Positions 42,929 to 51,543 of a DNA stretch of 64,000 nucleotides are shown piece by piece (the first letter of the stretch is position 1; every line of letters begins with the position of its first letter). The DNA is from CAG-791 sp003447895 (GTDB lineage: Bacteria > Bacillota > Clostridia > Lachnospirales > Lachnospiraceae). The stretch lies in assembly GCA_946620035.1 (NCBI GenBank), contig CAMOMX010000002.1:3136-67135 (forward strand), given 5' to 3'. The position numbers were made by a program, and so were the translations under genes. The notes below the pieces were generated by a model. That model made no database searches. It was not told the DNA's origin and was given only the letters and a program-made list of their open reading frames with translations.

Positions 42929-43356
42929 TTTACGGAGAAATTACTGTTTTTCCTAATTTTCTCCGTAATTTTCAGTGATACCGGTCTTTGAGATGTGCTG
43001 TCTGGATCGTCAATCTCCGGATTTTACGGAGAAATTCAAGATTTTCCTGTTTTTCTCCGTAATTTTCATTTCTCACCGCTCCTGAGAAGCTTGCTCCCGC
43101 CCCCCGCTCCTCTGATTTTACGGAGAAATTTAAGATTTCCTTATTTTCCTCCGTAATTTTCATTTCTCACCGCTCCTGAGAAGCTTGCTCCTGCCCCCCA
43201 ATCCTCTGCATTTACGGAGAAATTCAAGATTTTCCTGTTTTCCTCCGTAATTTTCAATTCTCTCCGCACCTGAGAAGCTTGTTCCTGCCCCCGCTCCTCT
43301 GCATTTACAGAGGAATTCAAGGTTCCCTTGTTTTCCTCCGTAAAATTCAATTTCCG
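42929..43356. repeat. Tandem array of about five 94-bp hairpin-bearing units
   Basis: Units start with TTTACGGAGAAATT at 42929, 43023, 43117, 43211 and (as TTTACAGAGGAATT) 43304, a period of 94, 94, 94 and 93 bp. Within each, TTACGGAG pairs with a downstream CTCCGTAA about 25 bases on, giving an AT-rich hairpin with 8-11 paired bases. The middle units share TGAGAAGCTTGCTCC and a C-rich tract. The period is not a multiple of three, so the short frames across it are not conserved coding sequence. Confidence 0.92.
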
Positions 43357-43400
43357 GATCCTGTACCCTGTGCGGCAGACTCCCCGAACGCACGCAAAAA

Positions 43401-43439
43401 GGTCCGGAGAACAGATTCTGTCATCTGTCCTCCGGACCA
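43401..43439 (-). terminator. Terminator after the GerMN lipoprotein gene
   Basis: GGTCCGGAG/CTCCGGACC plus an inner ACAGAT/ATCTGT stem with one mismatch, followed by five U on the minus strand; 54 bp past the stop. Confidence 0.88.
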
Positions 43440-43492
43440 AAGAAATTGAAACTCAAATAAAGAACGTGAAATGTCCGCTGCCTGGCTGCAGT

Positions 43493-44437
43493 CTACTCTT
43501 TGCCGTCCTCTCCTTCCGACTGCCCCTCCACAATGCCGGTGTTCATCCTGAAACTTCCGGTGAGGGAAATGGTCTCCCGAAATACCGTGTCTGTCTGGCC
43601 GTCGACGCTGATCTGCACCGCGTCAACAGACGGAAGCTCACACAGAGAATTGACGATCGAGTAGATTGCTGTCTGCGCCGTCACCTCATAGGGATCCGTG
43701 AGAAATTCACCGCTGAGATTGGCATAGCAGATGCCGTCTCTTACCGTGACATTGATCACCTTGGTCTCGCTGTTCACCGTCGGATAGGCAAAGCTTCCGT
43801 TGGGCCCCTGGATCACCTGCTCCAGAACGATCCTCTCAAGCGGCATGTTGCTGTTGTAAACGACATTCCGGAAGGCATCCACCAGCTTTTCTCCGGATTC
43901 GTCGGCAAAGTACAGATGGAGCCGCACTCTCTCATAGTTTCGCATTTCCGTGTTGGAATTGTAGATAAACTGAGTCGGTTCCATGATCCCGGGATCTTCG
44001 CCGTCCGCGTCGTGGAATGCTTCTCCGTCCACGGTAAAGTAAACGCCGTCGACTTCCGCAAAGCTGCACAGTGTGTTGACGATCGCCGTCCTTGTGAGCA
44101 CTTCTTCCACGGCACTGAGATCGTAGTACTCCCCGGAGAGATTCAAAGTCACGATCTTTCCGAGGGTCTCACTGGAGATCAGGCGAAAACCCGTGACAGG
44201 AGCTGCCAGATCCATTTCCGTCGGCTGGACACAGAGCTTTCCGATCAGTTCTTCAATGATCTGTTCTCTGCTGTCCGCCTTGGGCGTATACTTTCGCTCC
44301 TGGAGGGCGTAGTCCGATTTTCCGAGGTAATAAATACTGATCCCGGTCTTGTCGGCCCCACTCTTTCCGCATGAACTCAGAAGAAGGCACAATATGATAG
44401 TTGTCAGACACATCCGTGCCCAGGTTAATGATCTCAT
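43493..44437 (-). CDS. Lipoprotein with two GerMN domains
   Basis: 314 residues. The signal peptide ends in a lipobox (LLLSSCGKS). Two GerMN domains follow (about 45-165 and 170-300), each with the pattern of an NLSGEYYD/NLSGEFL strand and TAIVNTLCSF/TAIYSIVNSLCEL helix. GerM-type domains occur in sporulation and envelope proteins and probably bind peptidoglycan or partner proteins. The gene lies 59 bp after a WalK-like kinase, the position held by yycH/lpqB-like lipoproteins in related systems, so it may modulate the kinase from outside. No clear ribosome site was seen before the chosen ATG. Confidence 0.87.
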   Translation of the reverse strand: MRSLTWARMCLTTIILCLLLSSCGKSGADKTGISIYYLGKSDYALQERKYTPKADSREQIIEELIGKLCVQPTEMDLAAPVTGFRLISSETLGKIVTLNLSGEYYDLSAVEEVLTRTAIVNTLCSFAEVDGVYFTVDGEAFHDADGEDPGIMEPTQFIYNSNTEMRNYERVRLHLYFADESGEKLVDAFRNVVYNSNMPLERIVLEQVIQGPNGSFAYPTVNSETKVINVTVRDGICYANLSGEFLTDPYEVTAQTAIYSIVNSLCELPSVDAVQISVDGQTDTVFRETISLTGSFRMNTGIVEGQSEGEDGKE

Positions 44438-44496
44438 AGTAATCGATAATGGCAGACGCTCCCGTGAACGCTCTGTCCCGCCAAAAGCCTGCTTTC

Positions 44497-46503
44497 TTAT
44501 ACTGCTGCGCCGCCTGACGTCTTCTTCTGACCGGACGCCTGCGCCCCCGCGGAAGACGGTCTCTTCCTCCGGACGGGCGCCTGTGCTCCTTCCGCGGATG
44601 GATTCCTCCTCCGGACGGATGCCTGCGCTCCTTCAGTAGACGGTCTCTTCCTCCGGACGGGCGCCTGCCCTCCCTCCGCGAATGGATTCTTCCTCCTGAC
44701 GGATGCCTGCGCTCCTTCAGTAGACGGCCTCTTTTTCCGGGCGGGTGCCTGCGCTCCCTCTGTGGAAGATCTCTTCTTCTGACCGGACGTCTTTGCTCCC
44801 GCGCCCGAAGGTCTCTTCTTCTGACCGGACGTCTGTGCTCCCGCGCCCGAAGATCTCTTCTTCCGGCCGGAAGGCCCGCCGGCGGATATTGTACTGCCTC
44901 TTCCGCTTGCCGCTCTTGTCGCCGAAGTTCCTGCGTCGGCACTTCTTCTGCGGCGGGAAGACCTCTGCATCCTCTCTCTCTGCCTTCGCAGCTCCACAGG
45001 GTGCGAGACATAGGTGAGCGGGCAGGTCACGGTAAACTTCGTGCCCTCTCCCAACAAGCTCTGAACATCAATGGCTCCATGGTGCTGCAGCACAATGCTC
45101 TTTGTGATGGAAAGGCCAAGACCCGTGCCGCCGACTTCCTTGGACCTGGATTTGTCGACGCGGTAGAATCTGTCGTATATTTTGTCAAGAGAGTCCTCCG
45201 GAATGCCGACTCCGGTGTCCTCGACGCTGATATAGAAATTGTAGGGATCCGCGTTGATCGTAACTCTCACTTTGCCGTGGTCCCTGTTGTACTTGACCGC
45301 ATTCTCAACGAGATTGGTGATGACCATGTTCATCTTCACCTCATCGATCTCCGCGTAGACATCCCGGACACTCACCATCGTAAGTTCGATGTCCCGTTTC
45401 TGCGCGATCGGCCGGACTCTTCTAAGCACAAGCTCGACCATCTCATTGACGTTTACTTCTTTGATATTGAGCTTGGAGTCCTTGCGGTCCATCCTGACGA
45501 GGGTCAGAAGCTCAGAGATGATCTGGTTCTCCCTGTCCACCTCGTTTTTGATATCGACCATAAACTCGCGGTACATCTCGACCGGGACGTTGTCCTGCTG
45601 CACGAGGGAATCCGCCAGCACTTTCATCGAAGTCATGGGCGTCTTCAACTCATGCGAGACGTTGGATACAAACTCCTGCCTTGACTCATCGAGCGCGTTC
45701 ATCCTGGCGAGCACCTGGTTGAAGGCGTCCGCGATATGTTCGGTCTCCAAAAAGGCAGGCGCTTTGATCGGATCCGTGGAATAGCCGGCCTTGACTGCGG
45801 AAATCTCTCCGGAAAGCTTCTCAAAAGGTCTCATTAGAGCAGTGGAAAGAACTAATGAAATCAGCAGCACCGCCAGTATCAGAATCAGCTCCAGAAGCAT
45901 AGCCTTGCGGCTCAGGATCCCAAGTGTATTTCTGATAGAGACGGTGGAAACACTTGCAAGCAGAACACCTTTTACGACCTCTTCGCCGGAGACATCCAGC
46001 GCCGTTTCCTCGTTATCCGACCTGCTGTCTATATATTCTGTCTCTATGATCGGCGTCACGATCTCGATGAATCCGTCGCGCCTGTCATAGTTGGAGGCTG
46101 ATCCCGTATTTCCCTGCAGCAGGCATTTGACCACGTCCGGCGAAACGATCGTCTTACCGTCTGACATGGAATAGGTGTCCTTCATGACCTTCAGGTGATC
46201 ACTGATCACCAGGATGCGTCCGTCGTAAAGGGCTGAGAATTCGGCGAGTTCCGCGCCGATCAGTTCCGAAGACTGGTCCGAGAGATAATCGTAACTGATC
46301 AGGTGGTTGGCCAGCGCTCTCAGATGCGTCTCAACTTCCTCCGTCCTCACTTCCACAGCTCTTGTCTCGTAGTTGTTGAGGATTCCGTACTGAAGGATCA
46401 CGCAGGGCACGAGGCCTACCACAAAGAAGATGATGAACAGCCGCATTCGGAGGCTTCTTACGACCGAAAGTTTCCGGATCACATCTTTGAACTTATCTTT
46501 CAT
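44497..46503 (-). CDS. WalK-like sensor histidine kinase with basic repeat tail
   Basis: 668 residues. Membrane helix (about 21-41), extracellular sensor (about 42-200), second helix (about 203-224), HAMP (about 225-275), HisKA with phospho-acceptor His284 (FVSNVSHELKTPMTSMK) and HATPase (VENAVKYNRDHGK, DTGVGIPEDS, GTGLGLSITKSI). The normal kinase end is near residue 505. After it comes a Ser/Arg-rich linker, then eight 14-residue repeats (consensus VRRKRPSTEGAQAS; about 546-657) and a partial one. The tail is strongly basic and disordered, like histone-H1-like or AlgP tails, and is encoded in frame. It overlaps its response regulator gene by 11 bp. Confidence 0.93.
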   Translation of the reverse strand: MKDKFKDVIRKLSVVRSLRMRLFIIFFVVGLVPCVILQYGILNNYETRAVEVRTEEVETHLRALANHLISYDYLSDQSSELIGAELAEFSALYDGRILVISDHLKVMKDTYSMSDGKTIVSPDVVKCLLQGNTGSASNYDRRDGFIEIVTPIIETEYIDSRSDNEETALDVSGEEVVKGVLLASVSTVSIRNTLGILSRKAMLLELILILAVLLISLVLSTALMRPFEKLSGEISAVKAGYSTDPIKAPAFLETEHIADAFNQVLARMNALDESRQEFVSNVSHELKTPMTSMKVLADSLVQQDNVPVEMYREFMVDIKNEVDRENQIISELLTLVRMDRKDSKLNIKEVNVNEMVELVLRRVRPIAQKRDIELTMVSVRDVYAEIDEVKMNMVITNLVENAVKYNRDHGKVRVTINADPYNFYISVEDTGVGIPEDSLDKIYDRFYRVDKSRSKEVGGTGLGLSITKSIVLQHHGAIDVQSLLGEGTKFTVTCPLTYVSHPVELRRQRERMQRSSRRRRSADAGTSATRAASGRGSTISAGGPSGRKKRSSGAGAQTSGQKKRPSGAGAKTSGQKKRSSTEGAQAPARKKRPSTEGAQASVRRKNPFAEGGQAPVRRKRPSTEGAQASVRRRNPSAEGAQAPVRRKRPSSAGAQASGQKKTSGGAAV
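44500..44868. repeat. 42-bp coding tandem repeat in the kinase tail
   Basis: About eight and a half in-frame 42-bp units encode 14-residue basic repeats alternating K/R-rich and Ala/Gly/Gln-rich parts. Units differ by a few bases, so the array may vary in length between strains. Confidence 0.9.
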
Positions 46504-47197
46504 TCTGTCTGAAGTAGTAGCCTACGCCCCACTTGGTCTGTACATAGACAGGTTCGGAGGCGTTGGGTTCCACCTTTTCGCGAAGCCTTCTGATGTGAAC
46601 ATCCACTGTCCTCACATCACCCGGATAATCCTTTCCCCAGACTGTCTGAAGAAGCATAGTCCGGCTGTATACTTTGCCGGGGTGCGTGGCAAGAAGCTCA
46701 AGAAGTTCAAATTCCTTACTGGTGAGGTTGATCTCCTTGCCGGCGACGTTGACTCTTCGGTTGTCGAAGTCCATCCGCATATCCCCGTTTTCAAGGATTC
46801 TCTCCTCCTCTTCCTCCTGCTCGCGTCTGCTTCCCGAGACTCTTCTGATAATGGCTTTGATCCTCGCTTTTACTTCCAAAATATTGAAAGGCTTTGTGAT
46901 ATAATCGTCCGCGCCGTAATCAAGTCCCAGGATCTTGTCCATATCCTCTCCCTTTGCCGTCAGCATGATGACCGGCACAGAGGAAAATTCCCTGATCTGC
47001 TGCAGAACTTCAAGTCCGGACAGCTTGGGAAGCATGACATCGAGAATGATGAGGTCATATTGATTTTCATTTGCTTTCTGAAGAGCTTCCTCTCCGTCAT
47101 AGGCTGTGTCCACTTCATAGCCGTCCTGTAAAAGGCTGAATCGGATTCCTTTTACGATATTTTTTTCATCATCAACTACGAGTACCTTTGTCGCCAT
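46493..47197 (-). CDS. OmpR/PhoB-family response regulator (WalR-like)
   Basis: 234 residues. The receiver domain has the acidic pair Asp9-Asp10, phospho-acceptor Asp53 (LIILDVMLP), Thr in MLTAKGED and Lys in YITKPFN. A Glu-rich linker leads to a winged-helix DNA-binding domain (LTSKEFELLELLATHPGKVYSR, VDVHIRRLREKVE, VQTKWGVGYYF). WalR controls cell-wall turnover in Firmicutes; here the regulon is not known. GAGAGGAG precedes the ATG. Operon order: regulator, kinase, GerMN lipoprotein. Confidence 0.95.
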   Translation of the reverse strand: MATKVLVVDDEKNIVKGIRFSLLQDGYEVDTAYDGEEALQKANENQYDLIILDVMLPKLSGLEVLQQIREFSSVPVIMLTAKGEDMDKILGLDYGADDYITKPFNILEVKARIKAIIRRVSGSRREQEEEEERILENGDMRMDFDNRRVNVAGKEINLTSKEFELLELLATHPGKVYSRTMLLQTVWGKDYPGDVRTVDVHIRRLREKVEPNASEPVYVQTKWGVGYYFRQNER

Positions 47198-47268
47198 TCA
47201 TTTCTCCTCTCTTTTCTGCAGACATGATCATAGCAGGGCAAACCCGGCACGCCCATATCTCATCTGTA

Positions 47269-47922
47269 TCATTCAACGGAAATACAGTCTTTTAACTTTT
47301 CAAATACAGAATTTCCTATGCCGCTGACATTCATGATCTCTTCGATCGCGCCGAAGGGTCCGTGGCTCTCTCTGTACCGGATAATCTCAGAGGCTTTGCT
47401 CTCCCCGATCCCGGGCAGTGTCATCAGTTCCTCGGCTCCTGCGGTATTGATATTGATGAGCCCCGAAGATTCCGCAGGGCTCTTCGCCCGGCCTGTACGG
47501 CCGTCCGCGCCCCGCTCCTCACGGTCCGCCTCTCTTAAGAGCGCGGCTTCCTCCGTCGTAGGGATCTCGATTCTCTCGGTGTCTGACACATAGGCGGCCT
47601 GGTTTACATAAGTCCTGTCGGCGTCGTCTCTGTATCCTCCCGCGGCGTTCACGGCATCGATCACCCTGGCTCCCTCAGGAAGCTCATAGACGCCTTCGCG
47701 AACTACGGCGCCGCAGACAAACACACCGATGACAGCAGACGGACTCTCCTCTTTCTCCGCAGCTTCTGCGGTGGCGGATGTTCCTGCCCTGCTGTCAGCC
47801 TCTTTAAACACAGGCGCTTCTTTTCCGGCACATCCGCAGCACAGGATCAGCGCGGCGGCCAGCGCGGCAGATATTACAATTCTGCTTCTTGTTTTTAATA
47901 AAAATATAAATTGAAGTTGCAT
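47269..47922 (-). CDS. comEA: ComEA-like helix-hairpin-helix lipoprotein
   Basis: 217 residues. An N-terminal membrane/lipobox segment (AALILCCGCAGK) is followed by a linker, an SLBB domain (IGVFVCGAVVREGVYELPEGARVIDAVNAAGG), another linker and a C-terminal helix-hairpin-helix DNA-binding domain (GLININTAGAEELMTLPGIGESKASEIIRYR). It binds extracellular double-stranded DNA and hands it to ComEC, whose gene is 4.6 kb away on the same strand. The start at 47922 follows GAGGG; its leader shares the TTGAAAATAAG context found before hypC and hisC. Confidence 0.92.
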   Translation of the reverse strand: MQLQFIFLLKTRSRIVISAALAAALILCCGCAGKEAPVFKEADSRAGTSATAEAAEKEESPSAVIGVFVCGAVVREGVYELPEGARVIDAVNAAGGYRDDADRTYVNQAAYVSDTERIEIPTTEEAALLREADREERGADGRTGRAKSPAESSGLININTAGAEELMTLPGIGESKASEIIRYRESHGPFGAIEEIMNVSGIGNSVFEKLKDCISVE

Positions 47923-48003
47923 AGTAATCCCTCTTATTTTCAAGGGACCCGCTATGCGACAACATTATTGTAATCATTCATGTAATATTTTACAAGAATA
48001 AAT

Positions 48004-48036
48004 CCCGCGCCGATTTCGATTTTTTATCGGCGCGGG
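48004..48036 (-). terminator. Terminator after argD
   Basis: Perfect 11-bp GC-rich stem CCCGCGCCGAT/ATCGGCGCGGG about 80 bp past the argD stop; the U tract is imperfect. Confidence 0.75.
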
Positions 48037-48114
48037 AACACTTTTCATACAAAATATAGTAATTTGGTAATAAATCTACACAATATAAGAGAGTTTTCTC
48101 TTTTCCGTGAGGCC

Positions 48115-49338
48115 TTACGCCTCCTTCTTTTCCACAGCGGTGATCGACGCGTCAAGAATGGCGAACATCTCATCGATCTCTTTTTCGGTGATGACCAGAG
48201 GGGGCAGGATCCGGATGATATCCGAACCCGCGTTGATCAGGATCAGCCCGTGGTCCATCGCTTCCGCGATCACACCCTTTACAGGGCCCCTGCACACGAT
48301 GCCCTGCATAAAGCCCCGTCCGCGTCTGAGGTCACAGAAATCGTGCTTACTGACAAGCTCATCCAGCTTCTTCTCCAGATAAGGCGCTGTCTTTTGGACG
48401 TGGTCGGTGATCCCGAGCGCTTCATACTGATCCAGCACTGCGTTTACAGCCGCGCAGGCCAGAGGGTTTCCGCCGTATGTGGTGCCGTGATCTCCCGCGG
48501 TGAGGGACCTGTCCGCGACCTTCTGCGTCATCATAAACGCGCCGACCGGAATGCCGCAGCCGAGTGCTTTGGCCGAAGTCATAAGATCCGGCCTGATCCC
48601 GAACTTCTGCCAGGCAAACATATAACCGGTGCGCCCCATGCCGCACTGCACTTCGTCAAAGATCAGAAGGATATCCCTCTTGTCGCAGAGATCTCTGACC
48701 GCCTTGAGGAACTCCTCCCCGGCCGGCACGATGCCGCCTTCTCCCTGCACCACTTCCATTATGATCGCGCAGGTTTTCTCCGTCACCGCTTCCAGCACGC
48801 TGTCAAAGTCATTCATCTTCGCAAAGTGCGCCTCGCAGGGCATGGTGCCGAAGGCCTCCCTGTAGTGACTGTTTCCGGTCACGGAGAGTGCGCCGTAGGT
48901 GCGTCCGTGGAAGGAGTGCTCGAGCGCCACGACCTGGTGGTCACCGGCCCCGTCTCTCATGTAGCCGTATTTGATGGCCGCCTTGAGCGCGCCCTCGACC
49001 GCTTCCGCTCCGGAATTGCAGAAGAAGATCCTGTCCATTCCGCTGATCTTTTTGAGTCTGTGCGCGGCGGTGATGGCAGGCACATTGTAAAAGTAATTGG
49101 ACGTGTGCAGTATTTTGCCGATCTGCTTCTCCAGCGCTTTGTTATAGTAGCTGTTGCTGTATCCGAGCGCGAAGACGCCGATCCCGGACATAAAATCCAG
49201 GTATTTTTTGCCCTCCGTGTCATAGAGGTACACGTCTTCGCCGTGGTCGAGCACGACCTGGTAGCGGTTGTAAGTGTGCAGAATGTCCTGCTCCGCCTGT
49301 TCGATCAACGCCTTCATCGTTCCTGTATTCTCGCTCAT
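48115..49338 (-). CDS. argD: Acetylornithine aminotransferase
   Basis: 407-residue class III PLP aminotransferase converting N-acetylglutamate semialdehyde to N-acetylornithine. It shows YLDFMSGIGVFALGYS, FFCNSGAEAVEGALK, FHGRTYGALSVTG, IFDEVQCGMGRTG and the PLP-lysine in MTSAKALGCGIPVGA. It is the last gene of the minus-strand arginine operon, 42 bp after argB. Confidence 0.96.
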   Translation of the reverse strand: MSENTGTMKALIEQAEQDILHTYNRYQVVLDHGEDVYLYDTEGKKYLDFMSGIGVFALGYSNSYYNKALEKQIGKILHTSNYFYNVPAITAAHRLKKISGMDRIFFCNSGAEAVEGALKAAIKYGYMRDGAGDHQVVALEHSFHGRTYGALSVTGNSHYREAFGTMPCEAHFAKMNDFDSVLEAVTEKTCAIIMEVVQGEGGIVPAGEEFLKAVRDLCDKRDILLIFDEVQCGMGRTGYMFAWQKFGIRPDLMTSAKALGCGIPVGAFMMTQKVADRSLTAGDHGTTYGGNPLACAAVNAVLDQYEALGITDHVQKTAPYLEKKLDELVSKHDFCDLRRGRGFMQGIVCRGPVKGVIAEAMDHGLILINAGSDIIRILPPLVITEKEIDEMFAILDASITAVEKKEA

Positions 49339-49380
49339 CTCTCTCCCCTCGCGATCAGTTCATCCAATCGGTTCATCCAA

Positions 49381-50283
49381 TCAGTTCATATCCGTATCTG
49401 TCTTCAGATGGAACATCGTTCCGATTCCCTTCTCGGTAAAGAACTCCAGAAGCATGCTGTGCGGAACTCTGCCGTCCAGTATATGGACCCTGTGCACGCC
49501 GCCCCGCACTGCCTCCGTGCAGTTTGTGAGCTTGGGCAGCATGCCGCCTCCGATGAGGCCGTCCTCGATCAGCTTCTCCGCTTCCGCGATGGTGATCCGC
49601 CCGATAAAGGAATCCGGGTCATTGATGTCCCTGTAGAGGCCGGCGATATCTGTCAGATACACCAGCTTGTCGGCCTTGACCGCTCTCGCGATCGCGCTGG
49701 CCGCTTCATCCGCGTTGATGTTGAATGTGTCAAAATTCTCATCCATGCCGATCGGCGCGACGATCGGAAGATAGTCGTTGTCCAAGAGGTCGTAGAGGAT
49801 CTTGGGTTTTACGCCGCAGATCTCGCCGACAAATCCGATGTCCTGTCCGTCGGAATACTTCTTGTTGACTGTGAGAAGCCTTCCGTCCTTGCCGCTGATC
49901 CCGACAGCCTTGACGCCGAGTTCCTCCACAAGGCGCACCAGGTTCTTGTTGACTCTTCCCAGCACCATCTCGGCGATCTCCATGGTCTCTTCATCTGTCA
50001 CGCGAAGTCCGTTGATGAATTTGGCTTCCTTGCCGCTCTTTTTCACCCAGCTGCTGATCGCCTTGCCGCCTCCGTGCACGATGATGGGCTTAAAGCCTAC
50101 CAGCTTTAAAAGCGTCACGTCCTTGATGACATTCCTCTGCAGCTCCTCGTTCTCCATGGCGCTTCCGCCGTATTTGATCACGACGATCTTTCGGTTGAAT
50201 TTCTGGATATAGGGCAGCGCCTCGATCAGGACTGAAGCCTTGCGCTGCGCTTCGCTCTGTTCACGGTTCAAATAAGTTTCCAT
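49381..50283 (-). CDS. argB: Acetylglutamate kinase
   Basis: 300-residue amino-acid kinase phosphorylating N-acetylglutamate. It shows VVIKYGGSAMENEEL, VHGGGKAISSWVKK, FINGLRVTDEETMEIAEMV, NINADEAASAIA and GGMLPKL. The N-terminal extension (about 20 residues with QRKASVLIEALPYIQKF) is the form found in arginine-feedback-inhibited enzymes, so allosteric control by arginine is likely. It lies 33 bp after argJ and 42 bp before argD. Confidence 0.97.
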   Translation of the reverse strand: METYLNREQSEAQRKASVLIEALPYIQKFNRKIVVIKYGGSAMENEELQRNVIKDVTLLKLVGFKPIIVHGGGKAISSWVKKSGKEAKFINGLRVTDEETMEIAEMVLGRVNKNLVRLVEELGVKAVGISGKDGRLLTVNKKYSDGQDIGFVGEICGVKPKILYDLLDNDYLPIVAPIGMDENFDTFNINADEAASAIARAVKADKLVYLTDIAGLYRDINDPDSFIGRITIAEAEKLIEDGLIGGGMLPKLTNCTEAVRGGVHRVHILDGRVPHSMLLEFFTEKGIGTMFHLKTDTDMN

Positions 50284-50316
50284 ATTCCTTCTGCCTCCTT
50301 GATTCTGCTGCAGGTC

Positions 50317-51543
50317 TCAGCTTCTGTAGTCAGCATTGATACTTACATAGTCATAGGTGAGGTCGCAGCCCCAGGCCGTCGCCTCCGCATCTCCCATATG
50401 CATGTCCGCGAGGATCACGACTTTCTCGCCGGAAAGAAGCTCCGTAGCTTTCTCCTCACTGTAATCCGCTGCGCTGCCGCCGGTGAAGATCAGCATTTTC
50501 TCCTCTCCCTCGCCAAAATACAGATCACAGTTCTCGGGATCAAACTGTACGCCCGAGTATCCCAGCGCGCACAGGACTCTCCCCCAGTTGGCGTCTTTTC
50601 CGAACACAGCTGCCTTCGTGAGGTTCGATGTGATCACGCTCTTTGCCAGAACTCTGGCATTTTCGAGGCTGTCCGCATGGATGACTCTCGTCTCGATGAG
50701 CTTTGTGCAGCCTTCCCCGTCTCCGGCCATCTTCATGGCGAGCTCTTTGCAGACAGCTCTGAGCGCCTCATAGACAGCGGCGTAGTCCTCGCTGTTTTCA
50801 TCCTCGATCACGGCGTTTCCGGCAAGTCCGTTTGCAAGGACCAGCAGCGTGTCGTTCGTGGAGGTATCTCCGTCGACGGAGATCATGTTGAAGGTCTCCT
50901 GCACGATCTCGCTGAGCGCTTTCTGAAGAAGGGACTTGCTGATTGCCGCGTCCGTCGTCACATAGGCCAGCATCGTGCACATGTTGGGATGGATCATTCC
51001 CGATCCCTTGGACATGCCGCCGATCACCGCTTTCTTTCCGCCGACTTCAAACTCATACGCGGTCTCCTTGTGCACGGTATCGGTCGTCATGATCGCCTTT
51101 GCAGCGGCTGTACCCGCTTCAAGGCCGGCACACTTGGACGCCGCCAGCATGCGGACGCCTTCCCGGATCCTGTCGATCGGAAGCTGGAAGCCGATCACGC
51201 CTGTCGAGCCCACCAGTACGGAATTTTCATCAATTCCGAGACATTTGGCCGCTTCCTGCGCCGTCTGTCTGCAGTACTCCATCCCTTCGCGTCCCGTGCA
51301 GGCATTCGCGATCCCGGAGTTTACGATCACGCAATGGGCCGGTGCGCCGCTGTAGACAAGGTCCCTGTCCCAGATTACAGGCGCTGCCTTTACGACGTTG
51401 GTGGTGAAGGTCCCCGCGCTCACACAGGTCGCTTCACTAAAGACCATCGCCATGTCGGTTCTTCCTTCATATTTAATATGCGCGGCTGCGGATGCCGCTT
51501 CGAATCCCTTTGCAGCCGTTACGCCGCCCTCGATCTTCTTCAT
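50317..51543 (-). CDS. argJ: Bifunctional glutamate N-acetyltransferase/ornithine acetyltransferase
   Basis: 408 residues. ArgJ transfers acetyl groups between acetylornithine and glutamate and self-cleaves before a threonine. The cleavage region reads GSGMIHPNMCTMLAYVTTDA, with Cys where Ala is common just before the nucleophile Thr. KGFEAASAAAHIKYEGRTDMAM at the N terminus and NWGRVLCALGYSGV are typical. It overlaps the GNAT gene by 4 bp, so the two are coupled. Confidence 0.96.
   Translation of the reverse strand: MKKIEGGVTAAKGFEAASAAAHIKYEGRTDMAMVFSEATCVSAGTFTTNVVKAAPVIWDRDLVYSGAPAHCVIVNSGIANACTGREGMEYCRQTAQEAAKCLGIDENSVLVGSTGVIGFQLPIDRIREGVRMLAASKCAGLEAGTAAAKAIMTTDTVHKETAYEFEVGGKKAVIGGMSKGSGMIHPNMCTMLAYVTTDAAISKSLLQKALSEIVQETFNMISVDGDTSTNDTLLVLANGLAGNAVIEDENSEDYAAVYEALRAVCKELAMKMAGDGEGCTKLIETRVIHADSLENARVLAKSVITSNLTKAAVFGKDANWGRVLCALGYSGVQFDPENCDLYFGEGEEKMLIFTGGSAADYSEEKATELLSGEKVVILADMHMGDAEATAWGCDLTYDYVSINADYRS

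Noticed and set aside
42929..43356. CRISPR array
   Set aside because: The whole 94-bp unit repeats; there are no short identical repeats separated by unique spacers and no cas genes.
42972..43440. Short minus-strand reading frames across the 94-bp array
   Set aside because: A 94-bp period shifts the frame each unit, there are no ribosome sites, and the peptides are just translations of the repeat.
44497..45000. Kinase tail as a frameshift into another gene
   Set aside because: The repeats continue in the kinase frame with uniform 42-bp units to a stop codon, and the alternative frames show no family match.
48064..50109. 681-residue plus-strand open frame opposite argD and argB
   Set aside because: It lies wholly antisense to two unmistakable genes; long antisense frames arise from their codon bias, and it shows no family motif or ribosome site.
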